In this document: piece after piece, positions 9,973 to 19,300 of the stretch | How positions within the stretch are numbered: the first letter of the stretch is position 1 | Layout of the letters: each line of letters begins with the position of its first letter | Assembly: GCA_031257555.1 (NCBI GenBank) | Contig: JAIROK010000002.1 | Location: 1-39,232 of the forward strand | Length of the DNA: 39,232 nt | Source of the DNA: Campylobacteraceae bacterium | Lineage (GTDB): Bacteria > Campylobacterota > Campylobacteria > Campylobacterales > Campylobacteraceae | Reading direction: 5' to 3' | Notes under the pieces: generated by a model | What the model saw: the letters and a program-made list of their open reading frames with translations, nothing else | What the model was told of the DNA's origin: nothing | Databases searched by the model: none | Program-made: the position numbers and the translations under genes

Positions 9973-10316
9973 TAGCAAACGGTGCTAAAATTGAAGGAGT
10001 GTTTGAGCTTTCTACATATTTTTATGTGGACGGAGTAGTTTTAGGCAAAGTATATTCAACAAATACTATAGTTATAGGCAGGCGGGGATTGATTAAAGGT
10101 GAAGTCGAAGCCCCGAAGATGATAATAAACGGCAGGTTCGAAGGTAAAGCTGTGTGTGATAGCATAGAGATATTAGAAGGCGGCGAACTTTTGGGTGCTA
10201 TATATATAAATGAGATTGTAATTGAACAAAAAGCGCATTTTGAAGGTGAGAGTCATATGAAAAATTCAATGCCGCAATCTTTAATCGCCGTAGAAGAAAC
10301 AGAGGACAGAGAATAA
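9912..10316 (+). CDS. ccmA: Bactofilin, CcmA-like cell-shape scaffold
   Basis: A 134-residue bactofilin: a short flexible N terminus, then a right-handed beta-helix made of repeated strands (VDGVVLGKVY, IGRRGLIKGEVEA, INGRFEGKAV and similar), then a short tail. In Helicobacter, CcmA polymerises without nucleotide and positions the Csd peptidoglycan enzymes. The ATG at 9912 gives MGIF, matching the MAIF start I recall for CcmA. AAGGAG lies 11 bases upstream, a rather long spacing. The gene begins inside the M23 peptidase gene and ends three bases before the mfd start. Confidence 0.93.
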   Translation: MGIFVRNGEHVINKQTESTIIANGAKIEGVFELSTYFYVDGVVLGKVYSTNTIVIGRRGLIKGEVEAPKMIINGRFEGKAVCDSIEILEGGELLGAIYINEIVIEQKAHFEGESHMKNSMPQSLIAVEETEDRE

Positions 10317-10319
10317 TAA

Positions 10320-13301
10320 TTGCAAGCGGCTGTTTATGAATATCTAATAAGCGGAGGTGATGCTGAACTTGTCATCTGCAAAGATGACAAGGAGGCTTTC
10401 ACGCTCTTTAATGCTGTTGCGTTGACCAATAAAAAGGCATTTGTGCTGCCTGATTTCAGAGCTGCTTTTGGCGATGATTTGAGATCCTATAGAAGTGAGC
10501 TTTTAGAATTAGTTAATACTTTAAGAGAGTATTATAATGAAAAATCATCAAAAAAGATATTAATTTCCCCGATAAGAACACTCATACATTCTCTTCCAAG
10601 TTCCAATCTTTTTAAAAGTATCACTATAGATTTTGGTAAAACTATAAATATTCAAGAGCTGAAAGATAAGTTTTTGCATTGGGGATATAGTTTTGTTGAT
10701 ATAGTAGAAGACAAAGGCGAAGTTTCTTTTAGGGGCGATATCGTAGATATATATCCTATAAATTTTGAAAATCCGGTTAGGATTTCCTTTTTTGATGACC
10801 AAGTGGAGAGCATCAGAGAGTTTTCATGTGAAAATCAAAAAAGCCAAAAGGAGGAGTTGGATAGTGTAGTTATAACTCCTGCGCTTTTTGCGTTAGACAA
10901 TAAAACTTATGAAACTATGAATAAAAGTATCAAGCGGCTAAACAGTGACAGCATAGCCCAAGATATAGAATCTTTGGGATTTTGGACGCTTGGCAATAAC
11001 ACGCAGGATTATTTAAAGACAAAAAAAGCTGTCTATGCTTTCAAGATGCAAGAGGAAATAGATGAAGTTGGGGCATTTTACGAACATGCGGATAAAAACT
11101 TATTAGAGTCTATTCCTGTTATTCCGGAGCCTTTGGTTTTTAAAGATTTGCAGATTACAACGTTAAAATCTTTTTTGGAATTTCATAAAGAGCAAAAAAT
11201 CACTATTTTGGCAAAAAGTGAAACGCTTGTTAGACAAAATGGTATCGAAATAGGCGGTAATATATCATTTACTCAAAGCCCTTTGATTGTAAATCTTACA
11301 AGCCATAAAGAGATAATCATATCATTAAACAAGCAACTTCCAAAAAGGCGTAAAAGACATTCGTCTATTATACTGGATGAGCTTAAAATAGGTGATTATG
11401 TAGTACATGAAAATTATGGTATAGGCATTTTCAAAGGACTCCAAAATACCACTATTTTGGGTGCCAAAAAAGATTTTATCGTTATCGAGTATCAAGGAGA
11501 CGATAAGCTTTTATTGCCGGTTGAAAATCTAAATGTTATAGATAGATATATAGCTGACAGCGGTACCATAGCTGTAGTTGATAAGCTTGGCAAAGGAAGC
11601 TTTTTAAAATTAAAAGAAAAGACAAGGATTAAACTTTTTGAGATAGCTCAAGAGATTATCAGTATAGCGGCAAAAAGAGAACTCATAGAGGGTTTCAAGA
11701 TAGATAGTGCAAATGCACCGCTGGAAGAGTTTTGGCAAAATGCCGGATTTACTTATACAAGTGATCAGAAAAAAAGTGTTGATAGTATACTGCAGGATTT
11801 AAACTCGGGCAAGGTTATGGATAGACTTCTTAGCGGCGATGTGGGTTTTGGGAAAACAGAAGTTGCCATGAATGCAATTTTATGTGCGGTAAAAGAGAAT
11901 TTTCAATCCCTATTTATCGTACCTACAACCCTTCTTTGCATGCAGCATTATAAAAGTCTTGTTAAAAGATTTGAGAATTTTAATATAAAAATAGCAAAAT
12001 TAGATAGATTTACTGCGCCAAAAGAGAAAAGCAAGATATTAAGGGAGTTAAAAGAGGGCAAGATTGATGTGTGTGTAGGAACTCATGCGCTTTTGGGTGT
12101 GCATTGTGCAAATCTTGCTTTGGTAGTAATAGATGAAGAGCATAAATTTGGCGTAAAACAAAAAGAGAGATTGAAAAATTTGCGGGAAAATATACATATA
12201 CTTTCCATGAGCGCTACTCCAATCCCAAGAAGCCTAAATATGGCATTAAGTTCCATAAAACAGTATTCACAGATTTTGACTCCGCCAAATGAGAGAGAAG
12301 ATATAAGAAGTTTTGTAAAAGAGTATGATGAGAAAATCATAAAAGAGGTAATTTCAAGAGAACTTCGTCGGGGCGGACAAATCTTTTATATACATAATAA
12401 AATAGCCACTATAGAGCTTAAAGCCAAAGAGTTAAAAAAGATATTGCCCAATATCAAGATATTGATTTTGCATTCACATGTTAGTGAAAACATAGCAGAA
12501 GAAGAGATGATAAGATTTGAAAACAAAGAGTATGATGTTTTACTCTCAACTTCCATAATAGAATCAGGCATTCATCTGCCAAATGTAAACTCCATTATTA
12601 TTGAATCAGCAGATAATTTTGGTATTGCTGATTTGCATCAATTGCGAGGACGTGTCGGACGCGGAAAAAATCAGGGCTTTTGTTATTTTCTGGTAAAAAG
12701 CAAAGAGGCTTTAAAAGAAGATAGCAGAAAACGGCTTATGGCGCTTGAATCAAATTCATTTTTGGGAAGCGGTTCGGTACTTGCTTATCATGATTTGGAA
12801 ATTAGAGGTGGGGGCAATCTGATAGGAGAAGCACAAAGCGGACACATAAAACATATAGGCTATTCTTTGTATCTTAGAATGTTAGAAGAGACGATAAACG
12901 AACTTTTAAATAAAACTCCTGTTAAAAATACAGATGTTGAGATAAAACTTAGCATAAGCGCATTTATCAGCGCGGACTTGATCGGTGAGGATAGATTGCG
13001 TTTGGAACTTTACAGAAGACTTAGCAAGTGTACAAGTGTAAATGAAGTGTATGAAATAGAAGAGGAGATTGAGGATAGATTTGGCAAACCGGACATTTCT
13101 ACATCGCAATTTTTATCTCTCATCATAATAAAAATTTTAGCTTCAAATTTGAAAATCAAAAATATCTCAAACTATAAAGACAATATCGCTGTCACATATG
13201 AAGATGAGCAAAAAGTTTATCTAAAATCCGCAAGTTTTGATGACGATGATATTATATCCGCTGTACTTTTGCACTTAAGAGAGAAAAATAAAAAGATTTA
13301 A
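10320..13301 (+). CDS. mfd: Transcription-repair coupling factor
   Basis: Mfd removes stalled RNA polymerase and recruits UvrA to the lesion. The 993-residue protein has a UvrB-like N-terminal region, then the RNA-polymerase-interaction domain (IGDYVVHENYGIGIFKG). The superfamily 2 motor carries Walker A GDVGFGKT at 506-513, DEEH at 605-608 and SMSATPIPR. The helicase RGRVGRG motif and the C-terminal domain follow. The start is TTG at 10320. An in-frame TAA stands just before it, and the first in-frame ATG lies about 200 codons in, so a non-ATG start is required. It closes the long operon. Confidence 0.96.
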   Translation: MQAAVYEYLISGGDAELVICKDDKEAFTLFNAVALTNKKAFVLPDFRAAFGDDLRSYRSELLELVNTLREYYNEKSSKKILISPIRTLIHSLPSSNLFKSITIDFGKTINIQELKDKFLHWGYSFVDIVEDKGEVSFRGDIVDIYPINFENPVRISFFDDQVESIREFSCENQKSQKEELDSVVITPALFALDNKTYETMNKSIKRLNSDSIAQDIESLGFWTLGNNTQDYLKTKKAVYAFKMQEEIDEVGAFYEHADKNLLESIPVIPEPLVFKDLQITTLKSFLEFHKEQKITILAKSETLVRQNGIEIGGNISFTQSPLIVNLTSHKEIIISLNKQLPKRRKRHSSIILDELKIGDYVVHENYGIGIFKGLQNTTILGAKKDFIVIEYQGDDKLLLPVENLNVIDRYIADSGTIAVVDKLGKGSFLKLKEKTRIKLFEIAQEIISIAAKRELIEGFKIDSANAPLEEFWQNAGFTYTSDQKKSVDSILQDLNSGKVMDRLLSGDVGFGKTEVAMNAILCAVKENFQSLFIVPTTLLCMQHYKSLVKRFENFNIKIAKLDRFTAPKEKSKILRELKEGKIDVCVGTHALLGVHCANLALVVIDEEHKFGVKQKERLKNLRENIHILSMSATPIPRSLNMALSSIKQYSQILTPPNEREDIRSFVKEYDEKIIKEVISRELRRGGQIFYIHNKIATIELKAKELKKILPNIKILILHSHVSENIAEEEMIRFENKEYDVLLSTSIIESGIHLPNVNSIIIESADNFGIADLHQLRGRVGRGKNQGFCYFLVKSKEALKEDSRKRLMALESNSFLGSGSVLAYHDLEIRGGGNLIGEAQSGHIKHIGYSLYLRMLEETINELLNKTPVKNTDVEIKLSISAFISADLIGEDRLRLELYRRLSKCTSVNEVYEIEEEIEDRFGKPDISTSQFLSLIIIKILASNLKIKNISNYKDNIAVTYEDEQKVYLKSASFDDDDIISAVLLHLREKNKKI

Positions 13302-13362
13302 AATAGTTTAACTTAATAAATTATTATATATAAATAAGTTTGTTGAGTAATAAGGCATTATG

Positions 13363-13371
13363 TGCTATAGT
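13363..13371 (+). promoter_or_regulatory. Extended -10 promoter ahead of the DUF815 ATPase gene
   Basis: TGCTATAGT (TG, one base, TATAGT) lies in the 115-base gap after mfd. It is about 45 bases before the ATG at 13417, which has AAGGAG upstream. No obvious mfd terminator hairpin was seen in the gap, so read-through is also possible. Confidence 0.4.
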
Positions 13372-13416
13372 TGATTTTTATCCATTTTATAAATATTTGC
13401 AAATAAGGAGTGCATC

Positions 13417-14181
13417 ATGATAGATTGGGGGACTACAAAAGCAGCCATTTATAGAGCAAAGAAAGATGCTCTAAAGCCTGTATTTGAGATAGATACGGTG
13501 ACATTTGATGATTTATTAAATATAGACGAACAAAAAAGTGCTCTTTTTGAAAATACCAAAAGATTTATCGATGGCAAATCAGCCTCTCACGCACTCCTTT
13601 GGGGGTCAAGAGGGACAGGTAAATCATCTTTGGTCAAAGCTGTTTTAAATCATTTTTTTGATGATGGTTTGAGACTTATCGAGTTTTTTAAAGAGGATTT
13701 GCAAGCATTAACAGATATAAGTGATGAGATAAGGTTTTTACCTTATAAATTTATAATATTTTGTGATGATATCTCTTTTGAGGCGGGGGATTCCAGTTAT
13801 AAAGCGTTAAAAAGTGTCATTGAAGGTTCCATAGAGCTTCCACCCAAAAATGTTTTGGTTTATGCCACCTCAAACAGAAGACATTTGATTCCTGAATTTC
13901 ATACCGATAATGAAGGAACGAAAATAGCGCATGGAGAGATTCATTACTCGGATAATGTTGAGGAGAAGATTTCTCTTTCGGATAGATTTGGGCTTTGGCT
14001 CTCATTTTATCAAGGTACTTTTGATGAGTATTTGAAGATAATAGACAAACTCTTCTCATCTTTTAGTGATGAAAAGAGAGCTTTAGTGCATGAAGAAGCT
14101 AAACGCTTTGCCTCTCTTAGGGCTTCAAGGAGCGGACGAACTGCAAAGCAATTTTATGCCCTTTATCATGATAAGTTTTAA
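13417..14181 (+). CDS. DUF815 family AAA ATPase
   Basis: A 254-residue AAA-type ATPase of the DUF815 family, whose cellular role is not established. Walker A is GSRGTGKS at residues 63-70, and the Walker B-like stretch is IIFCDDISF. Sensor 1 is in YATSNRRHL. The family-typical block EEKISLSDRFGLWLSFY follows. AAGGAG precedes the ATG. It is followed eight bases later by the YmdB-type gene and shares a strand with MagIII, so the three probably form one operon. Confidence 0.88.
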   Translation: MIDWGTTKAAIYRAKKDALKPVFEIDTVTFDDLLNIDEQKSALFENTKRFIDGKSASHALLWGSRGTGKSSLVKAVLNHFFDDGLRLIEFFKEDLQALTDISDEIRFLPYKFIIFCDDISFEAGDSSYKALKSVIEGSIELPPKNVLVYATSNRRHLIPEFHTDNEGTKIAHGEIHYSDNVEEKISLSDRFGLWLSFYQGTFDEYLKIIDKLFSSFSDEKRALVHEEAKRFASLRASRSGRTAKQFYALYHDKF

Positions 14182-14189
14182 GGATATAA

Positions 14190-14996
14190 ATGAAGATAGG
14201 TTTTATAGGAGACGTGGTAGGTAAACCGGGGCGCGATATGATAAATTCTCATTTAAAAGCTTTAAGAGAAGAATTTGAAGTGGATTTTGTCATAGCAAAT
14301 ACTGAAAATGCTTCGCATGGCTTTGGTCTAAGCATTAAAAATGCAAATGAGCTTTTTGGTATGGGTATAGATGTGATGACAGGCGGCAATCACACTTGGG
14401 ACAGGAAAGAGATAGTTGAAATTTTGAATGTTTTGCCGATTTTGCGTCCGTATAATTTACCTTTAAGTGTTGCCGGTCGCGGCGCCATAACAGTTGATAT
14501 AAACGGTAGAAAACTTGGCATTATAAATCTCATGGGGCATTTCTCAATGCCCATGTGTGACAATCCGTTCATCAAAGCCAAAGAGGCTGTGGCATTTGTG
14601 AAAGAGCAGGGTGCAGAAGCAGTATTTATAGATTTTCATGCCGAATCTACAAGTGAAAAAGCAGCTTTGTTTGCCATGCTAAAAGGAGAGATTTCAGCTC
14701 TCATAGGAACCCATACGCATGTTGGAACAGATGACTCGAAGATAGATAAAGGCACATTTTTTTTAAGCGATATAGGTCTTAGCGGATGCAGAGATGGTGT
14801 GATAGGAGTAGATAAAGAAGCGCCTTTAAATAGATTTTTGACAGGACTCCCTTTTGCTTTTGAAATCCCAAAAAGCTGTAAAAAAATCTTCCAAATGGCT
14901 GTTTTTGAGATAGAGGGCAAAAACTGTGTTGATGCTTTTAAGATAAAGATTTATGATGACAAACCAAGAGAGATAACAAGAGCGCTTCATGAATAG
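14190..14996 (+). CDS. YmdB-type metallophosphoesterase (TIGR00282)
   Basis: A 268-residue calcineurin-like phosphodiesterase. Metal-binding residues match the family: Asp8 (FIGDVVGKPGRD), Glu39-Asn40 (NTENASHG), Asn67-His68 (GGNHTWD), and later histidines in DFHAE and GTHTHVGTDD. Bacillus YmdB hydrolyses cyclic nucleotides and affects RNA turnover and biofilm decisions. Whether this holds here is unknown. AAGGA precedes the ATG. The last codons overlap the MagIII start (ATGA). Confidence 0.9.
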   Translation: MKIGFIGDVVGKPGRDMINSHLKALREEFEVDFVIANTENASHGFGLSIKNANELFGMGIDVMTGGNHTWDRKEIVEILNVLPILRPYNLPLSVAGRGAITVDINGRKLGIINLMGHFSMPMCDNPFIKAKEAVAFVKEQGAEAVFIDFHAESTSEKAALFAMLKGEISALIGTHTHVGTDDSKIDKGTFFLSDIGLSGCRDGVIGVDKEAPLNRFLTGLPFAFEIPKSCKKIFQMAVFEIEGKNCVDAFKIKIYDDKPREITRALHE

Positions 14997-15651
14997 TTTT
15001 GATTTGCTTGTCTCATTAAAGCATGCAGGGTATTTGAGAGATGGCTGTGAGAAGATGTGGTGGCCGAATGCAGGAAGTTTTGAAGTAGTAGCAGGAAGTG
15101 TGCTTACACAGCAGACAAAGTGGGATAACGTAGAGATTTCATTGACAAATCTCAAAAAACACTCCCTGCTCTCTTTGGAGGCTTTATCTGAAGCAGATGA
15201 ATATTTACTAAGAGCTCTTATGCAAAAATGTGGTTTTAGCGGGCAAAAAGCATCAAGGTTGATAATGCTTTCGAAAAATATCATAAATGATTTTGAAGAT
15301 TTTGAAACTTTTCAAAAAGAGGTCGGCAAAGAGTGGCTTTTGGCTCAAAAAGGTTTGGGACATGAGAGTGCAGACGCCATCTTGTGCTATGCTTGTTTAA
15401 AACCCGTCATGGTAATAGACAGCTACACAAACAGACTTTTGAAAAGTTACGGATATGAGTTCGAAAGATATGAGGATATTCAAGAGTGGTTTTATGATGG
15501 CATTTTAAGTTCATGGGATAAGACGATGCAACTTTATGATGATGATATAGATGAAACAACTCTGTGGGCAAGATATCATGGCAAAATAGTTGAATTTTGC
15601 AAAGAAAATCTAAGAGGCAAAAACAGTATTTTAAATATTTTGGATATATAG
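14989..15651 (+). CDS. magIII: 3-methyladenine DNA glycosylase, MagIII type
   Basis: An endonuclease III-superfamily base-excision enzyme of 220 residues that removes 3-methyladenine. It resembles H. pylori MagIII along its length: GSVLTQQTKWDNVE, the helix-hairpin-helix QKGLGHESADAILCYA (about 120-135) and VMVIDSYTNRL with the likely catalytic Asp144. Lys199 in ARYHGKIVEF matches the lysine reported as carbamylated in MagIII. The four-cysteine iron-sulfur cluster of EndoIII/MutY is absent, as expected for MagIII. ATGA overlap with the upstream gene. Confidence 0.88.
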   Translation: MNSFDLLVSLKHAGYLRDGCEKMWWPNAGSFEVVAGSVLTQQTKWDNVEISLTNLKKHSLLSLEALSEADEYLLRALMQKCGFSGQKASRLIMLSKNIINDFEDFETFQKEVGKEWLLAQKGLGHESADAILCYACLKPVMVIDSYTNRLLKSYGYEFERYEDIQEWFYDGILSSWDKTMQLYDDDIDETTLWARYHGKIVEFCKENLRGKNSILNILDI

Positions 15652-15675
15652 CTTGATTGTTTAAAAGGATTTATG

Positions 15676-16308
15676 ATGAAAAAAACAGTTATTTTATCAA
15701 TAGCTTTAATATTATCTTTTGGCGGCTGTGGTAATAAAAAAGATTCTAATACCGATATCTCTAAAAATATAACAAATCCTCCAGTTATTACACCAACTCC
15801 CGAATATAGCTGCGAAGGAGGAGATACAGTAAATGGTTTTACACTTCCTGCTTGTCCTGATCAAAAACTAAACGATTCAACTCTTCTTGGCATAGACGCA
15901 AACGATAACGGCGTAAGAGATGATGTTGAAAGATGGCTCATCATAAGATATAAAGACCACCATAAGATAGTTACGGAGATAGGGTTTCAAGCAGACAGAG
16001 CACGTCGATTTATGTTTGTAAATCCTGATAAGCCTGAAGAGGCAAGACAGCTTATCAATGGAGCGCAAAGTTGCAATAGCTATTTTGAACATTATGCAGA
16101 TTTATACAATGAACCCATCTTGATTGATCATGATATCATAACTTCTACCGCTTATAAAACAATTCAATTAAACACAGAACAAAGAATAAAAGCATATCTG
16201 GATTACGATAGAAAGCTATCGGGTGGGGTATATAAACTTCCTCACATAGACGAAAAAAAAGCTTTCTGCGACTTTGATGTTGACGCTCTTTTAAAGGAAA
16301 CAAGATGA
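15676..16308 (+). CDS. Lipoprotein with a calcium-loop-like motif, unknown function
   Basis: I do not recognise a named family. The 210-residue product has a lipoprotein signal ending FGGC (Cys18), then a Pro/Thr/Asn-rich linker. The rest is compact, with cysteines in YSCEGG, LPACPD, QSCNSY and AFCDFD. Residues 74-85 (DANDNGVRDDVE) look like an EF-hand or thrombospondin-type calcium loop. A second ATG lies one codon upstream at 15673, but the start at 15676 has better spacing from AAGGA. The stop overlaps the ATG of the giant gene (ATGA), so the lipoprotein is probably its partner or anchor. Confidence 0.8.
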   Translation: MKKTVILSIALILSFGGCGNKKDSNTDISKNITNPPVITPTPEYSCEGGDTVNGFTLPACPDQKLNDSTLLGIDANDNGVRDDVERWLIIRYKDHHKIVTEIGFQADRARRFMFVNPDKPEEARQLINGAQSCNSYFEHYADLYNEPILIDHDIITSTAYKTIQLNTEQRIKAYLDYDRKLSGGVYKLPHIDEKKAFCDFDVDALLKETR

Positions 16309-19300
16309 AAAAATTATTCTTAATTTTAACATTTTTATTTATTCCTTTTTATTTAAATGCTCAAACTATAGTAATTGATGAACGTATAAATGATATATAC
16401 TTCGCTAACGGAATAATGAATACGGAAGAAGATGCTTGGAAGTCGTCAAGTTTATTAGAAAAAGCTACTCTCAAAGACATCTACAACGGTGATATTGTCT
16501 CCATGAAGCGCGAAACTGACTTCAAACTTCTTTACAATCACACTTATGGTTTATACGCAGATAAACTCGAAGCTTTCAATCAAAAGAAAGCAGAACATAA
16601 ATATTTTTGGATAGTTATGGAGGCTTTTATATCCATAGCAGGTAAAACAACAAAAGCAAGTATATTTACAGATGCTGCAAAAGATGAGATAGCCGATATG
16701 ATAGCCCAAGAGGTATTAAATGCATTAAAAGAGGGAGTTATCACATATGGTTTAGAAATAATAGACCAGGAACAACTCAAAAATGTTATAAGCGCATTAG
16801 AAAAGAATTATTTAAAAGATAAAACAGCAGCAAGTTTGTGGAGTGCGATCAGCGCAGCAAGCGATATACTGCAAAATATGGATTTAAATAAACAGTTTGA
16901 CGCTCTTACAGCAAGTATCTCATCAGGTTATCAAGCTATCATTGTAGCTCACTCTGAAGGAAATTTCTTTGCTAATGATTTGGATGAAAAACTAAATAGA
17001 GATGGCAAATCATGGATGAAGCAATACATCAAAGCCATATCAATATCAAATCCGGCAAATAAAATTCCATTTGGAGGTTCTCATATAACTTATGACAATG
17101 ACCCGATCACGATATGGCTTGATAGAGCAGAGCCAAGCATTCCAAATCCTTTGCGCTATAGAAAGTTTTACTCACAATACAATTATAACGGAACTTTATC
17201 GGACGAGGATGTTTTGGATATTATAAAAAGTATCTATTCCATGTCTATGCCTGAAGAGTGTGCTGTTGTACTTGGATTTTACTTTGAAGAGGATATATCA
17301 TCTTCGTGTTACAACAATGCCGGCATAGCATTATTTGATATAGCAAATGCAAAATTCAATACCTTTGAGTACTATATGCAAGAACAATTTGTGTCAGATA
17401 TCGGAACCGTACACAAAAATCCTTCAAGGGAATATATAACCAATTTTTTGTCCAAAAGTATAACCGCATTTAGGACAGCGCCTTCACAATGGAAACTTAA
17501 AAAGAAAAACAATAATTGTCCGGCAAGCTGCAGCGATAAAAAAAGAGAAATAGAGCATAAATACAGCAAAGCAGTCAATGATATGATATCTGCTTCACAG
17601 CTTAAAGTTTATCCATTTTCCGAAAGTGGAAAATTATATCCGTTAGAGGGTTGGTATGCAGGCGATTTCATAGTGAGTTCAGATAATGATTATGCAAAAG
17701 CTTTTAGTATAGAAGGTGGAGTTGTTGTCATGGGCAACATAACGGAGAGTAAGGGCATTTGCTATGAGTTAAAAACTATCGAAAATGATAAACCTGCAAA
17801 GCTTTTGGGAACAATCAAAAAAGATGAAGCTCAAAAGCCAACAGAACCGACAAGCGGCTATGTGGAAGTCAGTCTTAGCTGGACAAATGCTGATATCGAT
17901 ATGGACTTGAAAGTTAGTTTTCCGGGTGTACATGATATACAAGATGAGTGCCAACTTATGGAGCATTTTTACACTTTAGACGACAGAGATGTAACTCCAG
18001 GACTTTATCCGATATATATTACTTATGAGGCAAATACGACTTTAAACACATCGGTAAAAGAGATGCAAGATATCGTAGTAACCATCAAAGTTCCGGGAGC
18101 TACGGAAGCGAGGACTGTAAACCTTAAAACTATAGATTCTTCCAGTCATATAGCAGATATAAAGGTCGAAGAGAGAAAGGTAGAGGTTGTCTTAAGAGAC
18201 AATTTTCAAAAGAGCAGCACGGTTTTGTATTATCGTCCTGTAAGCGAATATAGTGTAAGCGGAAATGCAGGTTACAGCGGAGGATATAACAGTACACTCA
18301 GTAGCAGCGGAAGCTGGACATCTACATATGTTTCGCCTCCGATTAAAGATTATATTTACTCTATCATTTGGCATATATCACAAGCATTGCTTGGACCATT
18401 GAGCGGAGCAAATATCAATGTTTATGCGCTTGAAGATTATAACTTGATTACAAATAAAGGTTCAAATCCTGTATATTCGGGTATTTCTTCATATGGTTCA
18501 TCTATATATACGGCGGGCGTTATAAATGTGCCAAGAGAGATAACGGACTCTTTAGACGACGATAAGCTTTACATTATCGAAGCAAAAGGCGGAATGGATA
18601 TAGATGTGAACGACGATAAAGTATTTGACGCAAATCCTGTTGTCAATACTGGAACGATAAGAGCCGTAACAAGCGGGAGTGCGCTTAAAAACATAGGATT
18701 TAAACTAAATATCTTAACGGAGATGGCATATCAAATCTCTAAAGAGCATTATGACAAGAACGATATTTCAAGATTTATAAATAAAAGCGACGAAGCGGTA
18801 AAGTGCCTTTTAAACAGCGATATAAACCTCGATAATGTCACAAATACTATAGACGCTTTATACTTTACGCCTTACAGCGATATGGATAAATTGTATAGAA
18901 ATTATCGCAGCGAATTTATGCCTATTATAAATAAAATCCATAATGGCGGTGATATATACAAGGACAGTTTTAAACTGTATGCTAAACCTTTGGTAGCAGG
19001 CGGATATTTTAGCATAAATGAAGATGCTCCTGTAGGAACAATTATCGGCAAGATGGAGACGGATTGTGTCAGCGAGAGTCCTGTGTATCTGTTTACTTTG
19101 AGCGGAACAGGAAGTGAAAACTTTGAAGTAGATGGCGAGGGAAATCTCAAAGTTGCCAAACCGCTTGTTTATGAAGATAGAAGGATATATCATTTTTCTG
19201 TCATAGGTACGAACGCTTACGGCGATTCTCCTGCCAAACCTGTTTATATCACTGTTACTGCTGATAATTCACCGGTGATAACAAGTACATTAACAAGTTA

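Noticed and set aside
14826-15284. 152-codon open frame opposite ymdB and magIII
   Set aside because: It spans the junction of two well-supported genes on the other strand and has no recognisable domain.
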